Shown here: piece by piece, positions 1 to 5,827 of the stretch | Layout of the letters: each line of letters starts with the position of its first letter | Position numbering within the stretch: position 1 is the stretch's first letter | Source: Paenibacillus sp. | Lineage (GTDB): Bacteria; Bacillota; Bacilli; Paenibacillales; Paenibacillaceae | Assembly (NCBI GenBank): GCA_029256665.1 | Contig: JAQSXN010000315.1 | Coordinates: forward strand, 1 to 5,840 | Length of the DNA stretch: 5,840 bases | Direction of reading: 5' to 3' | The notes under the pieces: model-generated | Databases searched by the model: none | Seen by the model: only the letters and a program-made list of their open reading frames with translations | What the model was told of the DNA's origin: nothing | Position numbers and translations under genes: made by a program

Positions 1-56
1 CCGCGCGTTCGTTTATCGGCATGACGTCAGGATGTGCGCGCGGTATGGTCCATGAC

Positions 57-224
57 AGCTGTACGGCAGAACGCAACATGTGCATCCCCAGTGCCTCTCG
101 CTGTATGGCAGACCGCAACATGTGCATCCCCTGTGCCTCTAGCTGTACTCAGACCGTAAGCAAACGCATCCCCCTTCACTCTAGCTGTACGGCAGACGCC
201 CACGTGCTCATCCCCTAGCCCCTA
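57..224. repeat. Four tandem 42-bp repeat units
   Basis: Four units of exactly 42 bp lie at 57-98, 99-140, 141-182 and 183-224. Units 1 and 2 match at about 38 of 42 positions. Units 3 and 4 have decayed more, and unit 3 carries compensating one-base shifts, but all four keep GCTGTA near the start and CATCC at unit position 27 in register. Since 42 is a multiple of three, several frames stay open across the array on both strands. One example is a 65-codon plus-strand frame (21-218) with a 14-residue period, but it has no Shine-Dalgarno before its ATG and does not look like a real gene. The length also equals about four helical turns. Function unknown: it may be a minisatellite-like intergenic repeat. 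It is the main content of the gene-free stretch 1-452. Confidence 0.85.
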
Positions 225-405
225 ACGGACACCACGGTCGCTATTTCGTTATATTTAGACGGTTCGGAATTGTAACGGACACAGGAGACTTTATTTGCTT
301 GTTTGCCTTGCCAATAAGAGCTTTATTGGTCAAATAAGGCCGCTGGCGTCCGCAAGAAATCACAAAGTTGGATTTTCGGTCAAATAGAGTCACGTGTGTC
401 CGTAC
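223..405. repeat. Nested inverted-repeat intergenic element
   Basis: Four related copies of a roughly 25-bp word are present. Two are direct (223-248 and 273-298, beginning TAACGGACAC and ending near TATTT) and two are inverted (331-355 and 381-405, beginning CAAATA and ending near GTCCG). The offset is 50 bp between the two direct copies and 50 bp between the two inverted copies, so outer and inner pairs share one centre near 314. The inner direct copy and the outer inverted copy match best, giving an imperfect terminal inverted repeat over about 272-405. A 7-bp stem with a 5-base loop (311-329) sits near the centre. The whole could fold into a cruciform or a long RNA hairpin. No transposase is present, so it would be a non-autonomous or MITE-like or REP-like intergenic element. 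It lies downstream of the methylase gene and could affect the 3' end of its transcript; no classical T-tract terminator is seen there. Confidence 0.75.
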
Positions 406-452
406 CGACTAGGAACCGATTTCCTTCTTATGCCTGCAATCTCGAACACATC

Positions 453-1484
453 TTAACTCGATCCGTACAGCTGGCCGCAGCCCGCGCCGATATCCGAACC
501 GAACTGGGTTCTGACGGTGACGTGCACGCCCCTGCCCTTAAGAATCCGAACGAATTGCCGAATGCTCTCCCGTTCGGACTGTCCGTAGTGCCGCTCGCCC
601 CCGTCCGTCGCATTGTAGGGGATTAGGTTCAGGTGGTAAAGATGCTCGAGCAACCCCTTCCCCTTGATCAGGTCGGCTACGGCCCCCGCGTGTTCGGGGG
701 AGTCGTTAACCCCCTTAAGCATAATGTACGCGATGTACGCCTTCCTGCCCGTTTGCCGAATATGGAGATCAAGCTCTTGCATCACCTCGCTTAGCGGGAA
801 ACGGTTATTGATCGGCATCAGCTCGCTTCGCTGATCGGGGAACGGGGAATGCAGCGAGAACGTCAGATTGATCTGCGGGAATTCCTCCCGAAGCCGGCGC
901 ATGGCGGGCACGATGCCGATCGTGGATATCGTAATCCTCCTATGGCCCAGACCGAAGAGCTGAGGATCCGTAAGAATCGACAACGCTTCGAAAAGATGCG
1001 GATTTGCAAGCGCCTCTCCCATTCCCATGAAGGAGACGCTGTCCAGCACATGCCCTTGCAGTCGAAAGTAGAGCAGCTGGTCGGTTATTTCATCGGCGGT
1101 CAAATTCCGTTTCAGCCCCAGCTTGCCTGTTGCGCAAAACGTGCAGCCGAAGCCGCAACCGCATTGGGAGGAGATGCAATACGAATCCCATCCCCGTTCG
1201 TAGCTCAACCGGACCGCCTCGACCCTCTCTCCTCCCGCAATGCCGAATAGCAGCCGGTTCGCTTGCCTCGAAGCGATCTCGGCCACCGGCTCCAAGCCGC
1301 ATACGCCGTTGCCGAGCTCGCGGGCAAGCTCGTCCCGCAAACCCTTCGGAACCGCCGCCATTGCGCTATACTCGCTTATTCCCTGCTTGAAAATCGAATC
1401 CGTAATTTGTTTATATCTGTAGCCGGGCTGCCGCGCGCGCGTAATGACATCCCGTATTTTCTCGTATTTGTTCCGCTTGTTCAT
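453..1484 (-). CDS. cfr: Cfr-type 23S rRNA (adenine(2503)-C(8))-methyltransferase
   Basis: A radical SAM enzyme of 343 residues (Cfr of Staphylococcus is 349). It is expected to methylate C8 of A2503 in 23S rRNA at the peptidyl transferase centre, in the cytoplasm, which in family members gives resistance to phenicols, lincosamides, oxazolidinones, pleuromutilins and streptogramin A. The 4Fe-4S cluster motif CxxxCxxC is at C110, C114 and C117. The two other conserved cysteines, C103 and C336 (in DIGAGCGQLYG), match C105 and C338 of Cfr. SAM-binding stretches are FMGMGEALAN (152-161) and ISTIGI (186-191), and SLHSP is at 210-214. GMGEALAN rather than the GMGEPL seen in RlmN, and long near-identical blocks such as NLTFSLHSP and AYIML-GVNDS, favour Cfr over housekeeping RlmN. 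The ATG at 1484 is chosen because GAGGGAG lies six bases upstream. A frame continuing to 1583 would read through the terminator hairpin and has no family counterpart. Stop is TAA at 453-455. C8 versus C2 specificity is inferred from sequence, not shown. Confidence 0.9.
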   Translation of the reverse strand: MNKRNKYEKIRDVITRARQPGYRYKQITDSIFKQGISEYSAMAAVPKGLRDELARELGNGVCGLEPVAEIASRQANRLLFGIAGGERVEAVRLSYERGWDSYCISSQCGCGFGCTFCATGKLGLKRNLTADEITDQLLYFRLQGHVLDSVSFMGMGEALANPHLFEALSILTDPQLFGLGHRRITISTIGIVPAMRRLREEFPQINLTFSLHSPFPDQRSELMPINNRFPLSEVMQELDLHIRQTGRKAYIAYIMLKGVNDSPEHAGAVADLIKGKGLLEHLYHLNLIPYNATDGGERHYGQSERESIRQFVRILKGRGVHVTVRTQFGSDIGAGCGQLYGSS

Positions 1485-1519
1485 TATTCTCTCCCTCTGG
1501 CGCCGGAGAAAAGCAGCAC

Positions 1520-1548
1520 AAAAAAAAGCACCGGCAAGCCGGTGCTTT
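1520..1548 (-). terminator. Intrinsic terminator in the methylase leader (likely attenuator)
   Basis: On the minus strand AAAGCACCGG (1548-1539), a CTTG loop and CCGGTGCTTT (1534-1525) form a perfect 10-bp stem. It runs into eight consecutive T (1527-1520), five of them beyond the stem. It terminates only minus-strand transcription, because the plus side has no T tract. Only 35 bases (1485-1519) separate it from the methylase ATG, and those hold the ribosome binding site, leaving no room for a promoter after it. Any transcript of the methylase must therefore read through this hairpin, which is why an attenuator is favoured over a plain end-of-operon terminator for the lipoprotein gene. The latter remains possible if a promoter overlaps the hairpin. 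Confidence 0.88.
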
Positions 1549-1578
1549 GAGCGCTCTCTATCGTCCAAAGGAACGGGA

Positions 1579-1600
1579 AACAACGCCGCTCGGCGTCGTT
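1579..1600 (-). promoter_or_regulatory. Hairpin at the stop codon of the leader ORF
   Basis: The minus strand from 1600 to 1579 can form a 9-bp stem (one G-T pair) closing a GAGC loop. It begins on the last base of the TGA stop of the 44-codon ORF and is not followed by a T tract, so it is not a terminator. A ribosome at the end of the leader ORF would melt it. It lies between the candidate antiterminator element (1632-1641) and the terminator, and could form together with either. Stem seen in the sequence; role inferred. Confidence 0.6.
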
Positions 1601-1734
1601 CACCGATAGGCGGATCTCGTCATGGAAGGATAAAGCTCCGGTAGCCGTAACGTTATTTGGTGAACCATGCCTGCATGTTTGTCGCCTTGCGTATGGAATG
1701 GCAGGTTCACGATATCATCTACAACTTCCGGCAT
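1600..1734 (-). CDS. Putative 44-residue leader peptide upstream of the methylase
   Basis: A small ORF starting MPEVVDDIVNLPFH and ending SMTRSAYR, with ATG at 1734 and TGA at 1602-1600. The start is set by a perfect AAGGAGG (1749-1743) eight bases upstream. The frame stays open further upstream to 1797, but the Shine-Dalgarno lies inside that extension, so the shorter form is preferred. It has no membrane segment, no signal peptide and no recognised domain. It lies between a candidate promoter and the terminator before the methylase gene, which suggests that its translation, not its product, matters. Several Ala, Ser and Thr residues (A21, T28, S37, T39, A42) could support stalling by phenicols or oxazolidinones when in the penultimate position of the nascent chain. 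A genuine small protein cannot be excluded. Confidence 0.6.
   Translation of the reverse strand: MPEVVDDIVNLPFHTQGDKHAGMVHQITLRLPELYPSMTRSAYR
1632..1641 (-). promoter_or_regulatory. Candidate antiterminator element inside the leader ORF
   Basis: Minus-strand CCGGAGCTTT (1641-1632) is complementary to the 5' arm of the terminator, AAAGCACCGG (1548-1539), at 9 of 10 positions with one central A-A mismatch. It resembles the 3' arm of the terminator and so competes for the same partner. It covers codons 32-34 and the first base of codon 35 of the 44-codon ORF, so a moving ribosome would mask it, while a ribosome stalled earlier would leave it free to disrupt the terminator. Pairing read directly from the sequence; regulatory use inferred. 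Confidence 0.5.
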
Positions 1735-1742
1735 CTCTTCAT

Positions 1743-1749
1743 CCTCCTT
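1743..1749 (-). promoter_or_regulatory. Strong ribosome binding site of the leader ORF
   Basis: AAGGAGG on the minus strand, eight bases before ATG 1734, is the most consensus-like Shine-Dalgarno in the leader and better than that of the methylase itself. This is the main reason to treat the short ORF as translated. Confidence 0.75.
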
Positions 1750-1765
1750 CATGCCCCGTGGCATG
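1750..1765 (-). promoter_or_regulatory. 5' leader hairpin next to the ribosome binding site
   Basis: CATGCC and GGCATG form a 6-bp perfect stem with a 4-base loop, ending one base before the AAGGAGG of the leader ORF and a few bases after the predicted transcription start. It could protect the 5' end of the transcript or tune leader translation. It is short and could be chance. Confidence 0.4.
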
Positions 1766-1777
1766 CGTATAGGAAGT

Positions 1778-1807
1778 ACCCTAACACGAAACCTCAAAGC
1801 GGGTCAA
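1778..1807 (-). promoter_or_regulatory. Candidate sigma-A promoter for the leader and methylase
   Basis: Minus strand: TTGACC (1807-1802) as -35, 18 bases, then TAGGGT (1783-1778) as -10, preceded by TGT, which makes an extended -10. The -35 matches consensus at five of six positions; the -10 is weak (three of six) and relies on the TG extension. Transcription would start near 1771, giving a leader of about 290 bases. It lies in the gap after the lipoprotein stop codon (1840-1842), the right place for a promoter independent of the upstream pair. Confidence 0.5.
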
Positions 1808-1839
1808 CCCTCTTCCCTTGCTTCGGCGCCTCCCGCCTG

Positions 1840-3501
1840 CTAACGAGCCGCTCCATCGTACGCCCGCTGCATGATCTCCACATACCGGTCAGCGCCAAGC
1901 TCCTTGAGCCCGTTCACGTAAGCCTCCCAATCCTCTTCCAGATGTTTGTTGCCCGTTATGAACTGAAGCGCGTTTTCTTCGACGTAATTCCGAATGCCTA
2001 GCTGCAAGTAATTAATCTCGTCCGCGACCTCCGGCTCGATCCATAGCGACTCCGCCGCCAGCACCTGCTCGGGCTCATACCCTTCGTACAGCTTCGTCGC
2101 TTCCATCAGCCTGCGTTCATAGCCGTCCGGCGCGTAAATATCCGTGCCCTGCACCCAGCTGTCGCGGTAGTCCTTGGGCATATAGAAGTGGCCCATGCCG
2201 CTCCACCCGGAGTTGTTGGACTTCTTGCCGCTCTCGACCGGAATTCGCGCGAACCTTGGCTCAAGCTCCGGGTTTAGCGCCTGCTCGCCCGGCAGCGGCT
2301 TCCGCCAGTCCACGCCCTCCTTGCCCGTTTCGGCGAAGGCTTGCCCTTCCGGCGTATACATGTAGTCCACCATACGAATAAGCGCGATTTGCGCTTCCTT
2401 GCTGGCTTTGTTCGTGATGACGAACTTGGCGCCCGGCGTTACGCCGATGTTCACGTGCGTGGCGTAAGAAGCATGCGGCCCCTGCAGCGGCGGCAGCGGG
2501 TTGTAGTCCTTCCCCCGCGTGTTGCCCGGCCCCGTGTTGACGAAAATATCGGGATGCATGGCGGCGCCCGCTCCGAGAATCGGAGCGTCCGCGTTCTCGC
2601 CGATCTGCTTGAAGGCGACGGCGTTCTGCGTGAACGCGCCGGGATCAAGCAGCCCTTCGTCGTACAGCGACTTGATATACGCAAGCCCCTCCCGCCATTC
2701 CGGCTTATCGACGGCCATGCTCACCTTGCCGTCTATTAGCCGAAGGTAGCTGCTGTCGTCGTCATAGATGAACCCGTTCATCAAGAACGGCACGACCCGC
2801 ACCCCGAAGTCCTCGATGGAGCCGCTGAGCGGTATTTCGTCCGCCTTGCCGTTTCCGTTGGGATCCCTCGTCTTGAACGCGCGCAGCACGTCCCTGAATT
2901 GCTCCGTCGTCTTCGGCATGTCCAGCTTCAACGCTTCGAGCCAAGCCGTATTGATCCACAATTTGTTGGGATAGGAGCAGTGGTAACATTCGCTATACCC
3001 CACCAAGCCGTAAATATTGCCGTCCGGAGCCGTATTGAACGCACGCAGCGCCCGGTTCTCCGCCATCGCCGCCTTGATATTCGGCGCGTATTCGTCGATC
3101 AGCTCGTTGAGCGGCACGAATACGCCTTGCTTGCCGTAACGAAGCACGTCCGCCTGGGAGAATTGGTCGACGTACGTCGTCAGAATGTACGCATCGGGAT
3201 AGTCGCCGCCGGCCAACGAAATTTGGCGCTTCTCTTTGGCGCCGGCCGACGCCACCGCGTTCCATTCGAATTTGACGTTGAATCGTCCCTCCAGCTCCTT
3301 CGTGAAATCGTTGGTCTCCAGATCGCCCGACGGCTCCTGCTGGGCGAACACGCGAACGGGAATCGGCGCGCCTGCTTCCGCCCCGTCGACGGCGGCATCC
3401 GGCTCCGTCGACGAGCAAGCGCCGAGAACAAGCGCGAGCACGAGAACCGCGGCGGCCGTAACAAGCCTTGAGTGGTGGTATGCGATACTGGCGGTTCTCA
3501 C
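1840..3501 (-). CDS. LplA-type solute-binding lipoprotein of an ABC sugar importer
   Basis: A 553-residue lipoprotein expected to be anchored on the outer face of the membrane and to bind a sugar or oligosaccharide for an ABC importer. It has a short positive N-terminus, a hydrophobic segment (about 13-27) and a lipobox LGAC with the lipidated cysteine at C29, then an acidic Ala/Gly/Asp linker. Residues 213-222 (DPNGNGKADE) form an EF-hand-like calcium-binding loop, as often seen in large binding proteins of this group. ECYHC (171-175) carries a CxxC pair in an exported protein. Length fits the LplA-like class rather than the shorter maltose-binding class. The start is GTG at 3501, with GGGGG seven bases upstream overlapping the stop of the regulator gene, which suggests translational coupling. 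No permease gene follows. Substrate is unknown; a plant or mucin-type glycan is only a guess from the family. Confidence 0.88.
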   Translation of the reverse strand: MRTASIAYHHSRLVTAAAVLVLALVLGACSSTEPDAAVDGAEAGAPIPVRVFAQQEPSGDLETNDFTKELEGRFNVKFEWNAVASAGAKEKRQISLAGGDYPDAYILTTYVDQFSQADVLRYGKQGVFVPLNELIDEYAPNIKAAMAENRALRAFNTAPDGNIYGLVGYSECYHCSYPNKLWINTAWLEALKLDMPKTTEQFRDVLRAFKTRDPNGNGKADEIPLSGSIEDFGVRVVPFLMNGFIYDDDSSYLRLIDGKVSMAVDKPEWREGLAYIKSLYDEGLLDPGAFTQNAVAFKQIGENADAPILGAGAAMHPDIFVNTGPGNTRGKDYNPLPPLQGPHASYATHVNIGVTPGAKFVITNKASKEAQIALIRMVDYMYTPEGQAFAETGKEGVDWRKPLPGEQALNPELEPRFARIPVESGKKSNNSGWSGMGHFYMPKDYRDSWVQGTDIYAPDGYERRLMEATKLYEGYEPEQVLAAESLWIEPEVADEINYLQLGIRNYVEENALQFITGNKHLEEDWEAYVNGLKELGADRYVEIMQRAYDGAAR

Positions 3502-3502
3502 G

Positions 3503-3515
3503 CTTCTTCCCCCTA
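3503..3515 (-). promoter_or_regulatory. Stop codon and ribosome binding site overlap
   Basis: The TAG stop of the regulator (3515-3513) provides the first bases of AGGGGGAAG, the Shine-Dalgarno for the GTG start at 3501. With 11 bases between the genes there is no room for a promoter or terminator, so both are read from one transcript and terminating ribosomes can re-initiate. Confidence 0.75.
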
Positions 3516-5822
3516 ACCGTCCAATGCGGATTGTCTGAACACGCTTGGCGACACGCCCGTCACGCGTTTAAACGCCCTTCGGAAGGAATGCGAGCTGTTG
3601 TAGCCCACCTTCGCGGCGATCTCGTCGACGGTCAGCGCCTCGCGCTTCAGCAATATCGATGCTTGTTCCATTCTAACATTCTCCAGGTAATCCGATAAGT
3701 TGACGCCCGTTACTTCCTTGAACAGCTGCGAAATATATTTCTCCGGACGTTCCACCTGCTCCGCAACCCGATACAACGTAAGCGCGGAATCGCCGTATGC
3801 CGATTGCACGTAAGCTTTGATCGCTTCGATCGTACGCATATGGCTGTCGTTCTTTCGGCTGCGCACGACCTCGCATAACGTAACCATGACGCCGTCCAGT
3901 TCCTCCCGTATGATGTCCAGAGGTTCGGATGGCTGGATCGCGATGATCCGGTTTTTGGTTTCCTCGAACGATTCCGCCTCCATGAACACCTTCTGGTCGA
4001 GCAGCTTCAGGAACGTTCCTTTCATCTCCCCCGCCAGCTGGCCCTTCATCTCGTAAGAAAGCTCCCGCTGCTCCGTATTCTGCGCCACGATCGACCCCAG
4101 GATGCGTCTGGCCTCCTCCAGCTCTCCAGCGCGCACCGTGCCGATCAGCCGAAGCTCCAGCTCCAGCGGGTAGTGATAGGTCGCGCTTTCGTGCCTCGTA
4201 TCCTCGAACCATGTCAGCTCTTTGCGGTTCTGATGAACGGCCACGTCCAGCGTGCCCTTCGCCTGCTCGTAAGATTGGCTGACTTCCGTAACGGTCCGGA
4301 ACATTCCGCCGAGCGCGACCGTAACCGAGATGCGGAATTCCTCGAACGCGATGCGGGATACGCGCTCCAGCGTCCCCGCCACCTCGTCCTTGCCAATGCC
4401 GGCCGCCGCCTCCGGATCCGGATAGGCGAACAGAAACACGATTTTGTCCGAGCCGGTATCCGTCATGCGGACGGAGCTTCCGGAGTCGATCAGCGCCTGC
4501 TTCAAAATCAACCTTGCGGCGTTCAGCTCGTGGAGCACCTCGACGTTGTCGAGCAGCGGATAACCGTTCACTTGCAGGATGCCGACGAAGCCCACGTCGC
4601 CGTTTAATCCCGCGTTCGACTGGACGGCCGCGGCGATAATCTCGTCCCGGGTCTGGAACTCGCCCGCAAGCAGCCGCTTGAAGAAAGCGTCGCGCACGAG
4701 CGGCCCCTGACGATGCAGCTCCGCCTCCAGCCGCTTGTGCTGCGTCAGCATTTGCGCGATATTGCCGTGCAGGAAGTCGAATTCGTTGCGATGGGCGGGA
4801 TCCTCTTGAGCGGGCCCGAACTGCTCCTTCATGACGCCAAGAATGCGAATGATTGGCGCGCTGTTCCGGTACGATAGCAGCAAGCCTACGAGCAGTCCGA
4901 CGAACAAGGCGATGCCAGTCACCGTCCACGAGATCCATTTGATTTGGTTGGCGCTTTCCATCAGCACGGCCTTCGGAATGCCCGCGCGGTACACCCAGCC
5001 CGTCGTGTCCGACTTGATCGTAATGACCAAATCGTCTTCGTAAAATTGGCTTAGCTTACCGCCGTCGAAGCTCTTGTCCGTCGCCAACGACGCGACTTGC
5101 TCTTCGTCCGCTCCGCGCAGGCCGACCGTATGGCCTTCCGCGTCGGCGATGTGGATCCAGCCGCCATACCGGTCCGTCAGGCCGGAGAGCGGGTCGGTGA
5201 TCATTTTCTGATCGATCAGCACGACGGCGACCGCCGGCGAAGATCCATTGAAGCTATCCAGCGGAAGCGACTGCATATACGTCACGACCGACGTTTCGGT
5301 CTTGTTTTCCATAAAAGGTCTAAGCGCCATGATCTCGCTGCGATGCGTCTTTTGCAGCACGCTGCTCTTCCACTCGTCGAACGGCATGCCCGGGTAATTA
5401 TAATTCTCGTAATAATGCTCCGGTCGGAAGTAAGCCGAGCCCGGCGTCAGCACGACGTCGTAATTGCTTAAATACACGTAAAATTGCTTCAAAAAGTCGT
5501 TCGTCTGTCCGAACGTCAACACGTCCTTCATCATTTTCCATATGCCGTATACGTTCGATTGCCCGCCCGTGCCGTTCTCGTTCATGAGTCTGGACAAATC
5601 CTGATTGATGGCGAGCTGCCTCGTGAACCCTTCCACCTCGGCCATTCGGCGTTCCAGCAATTCCTTGCCCTTCTGAAGCTGCGTCACGCCGTTCTCGATG
5701 GAGACGGATTCCGTTACGTTGATGGCGGTCTGATACGACATATATCCCGCGATGCTGGGAATGATCAGGATGATGAGATACGAAACGAGGAATCTCCTGA
5801 ACACTCTGGAATACCTTGGCAA
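3513..5822 (-). CDS. Membrane-anchored AraC-family transcriptional regulator (YesS/YtdP-like)
   Basis: A 769-residue regulator, close in length to YesS and YtdP of Bacillus subtilis. Segment 1 (about 11-29) and segment 2 (about 296-317) span the membrane and enclose an extracellular sensor region of some 265 residues, probably Cache-like. A short HAMP-like linker follows, then a cytoplasmic region with the YesN-type block ALGGMFRTVTEVSQSYEQAK (503-522). The C-terminal AraC domain (about 662-766) has two helix-turn-helix units, around 681-705 and 732-752, ending in the family signature FRRAFKRVTGVSPSVFRQ (747-764). There is no kinase or receiver domain, so it likely binds DNA directly while in the membrane. 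The start is TTG at 5822, five bases after GGAGGAGGGGGAG; an in-frame GTG six codons in is a weaker choice. It probably activates its own operon, including the lipoprotein gene just downstream, when its ligand or ligand-loaded binding protein is present. Ligand unknown. Confidence 0.9.
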   Translation of the reverse strand: MPRYSRVFRRFLVSYLIILIIPSIAGYMSYQTAINVTESVSIENGVTQLQKGKELLERRMAEVEGFTRQLAINQDLSRLMNENGTGGQSNVYGIWKMMKDVLTFGQTNDFLKQFYVYLSNYDVVLTPGSAYFRPEHYYENYNYPGMPFDEWKSSVLQKTHRSEIMALRPFMENKTETSVVTYMQSLPLDSFNGSSPAVAVVLIDQKMITDPLSGLTDRYGGWIHIADAEGHTVGLRGADEEQVASLATDKSFDGGKLSQFYEDDLVITIKSDTTGWVYRAGIPKAVLMESANQIKWISWTVTGIALFVGLLVGLLLSYRNSAPIIRILGVMKEQFGPAQEDPAHRNEFDFLHGNIAQMLTQHKRLEAELHRQGPLVRDAFFKRLLAGEFQTRDEIIAAAVQSNAGLNGDVGFVGILQVNGYPLLDNVEVLHELNAARLILKQALIDSGSSVRMTDTGSDKIVFLFAYPDPEAAAGIGKDEVAGTLERVSRIAFEEFRISVTVALGGMFRTVTEVSQSYEQAKGTLDVAVHQNRKELTWFEDTRHESATYHYPLELELRLIGTVRAGELEEARRILGSIVAQNTEQRELSYEMKGQLAGEMKGTFLKLLDQKVFMEAESFEETKNRIIAIQPSEPLDIIREELDGVMVTLCEVVRSRKNDSHMRTIEAIKAYVQSAYGDSALTLYRVAEQVERPEKYISQLFKEVTGVNLSDYLENVRMEQASILLKREALTVDEIAAKVGYNSSHSFRRAFKRVTGVSPSVFRQSALDG

Positions 5823-5827
5823 GACGA

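Noticed and set aside
1..43. Inverted repeat CCGCGCG at 1-7 and CGCGCGG at 37-43
   Set aside because: The arms are short, GC-rich and low in complexity, and lie at the window edge, so chance cannot be excluded.
21..218. 65-codon plus-strand frame over the 42-bp repeats
   Set aside because: There is no Shine-Dalgarno before the ATG, and other frames on both strands are also open because the repeat length is a multiple of three.
57..224. CRISPR array
   Set aside because: The units are contiguous 42-bp tandem copies without unique spacers, and no cas gene is present.
406..452. Terminator for the methylase transcript
   Set aside because: Only a weak 4-bp inverted pair (GGAA and TTCC, 412-424) is present and no T tract follows on the minus strand.
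849..1250. 133-codon plus-strand frame opposite the methylase
   Set aside because: It is antisense to a well-supported radical SAM gene, with no family resemblance.
1485..1583. N-terminal extension of the methylase to an ATG at 1583
   Set aside because: It would encode 33 residues across the terminator hairpin, has no counterpart in Cfr, and the ATG at 1484 has a well-placed Shine-Dalgarno.
1735..1797. Longer form of the leader ORF starting at 1797 or 1752
   Set aside because: The AAGGAGG that would drive translation lies inside the extension, and the 1797 start would sit upstream of the predicted transcription start.
2899..3471. 190-codon plus-strand frame opposite the lipoprotein gene
   Set aside because: It is an antisense shadow of a gene with high GC at third positions; the product is arginine-rich with no recognisable domain.
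3673..4938. 421-codon minus-strand frame inside the regulator gene
   Set aside because: It is an out-of-frame shadow, rich in Arg and Gly, while the other frame gives a clear AraC-family protein over the same bases.
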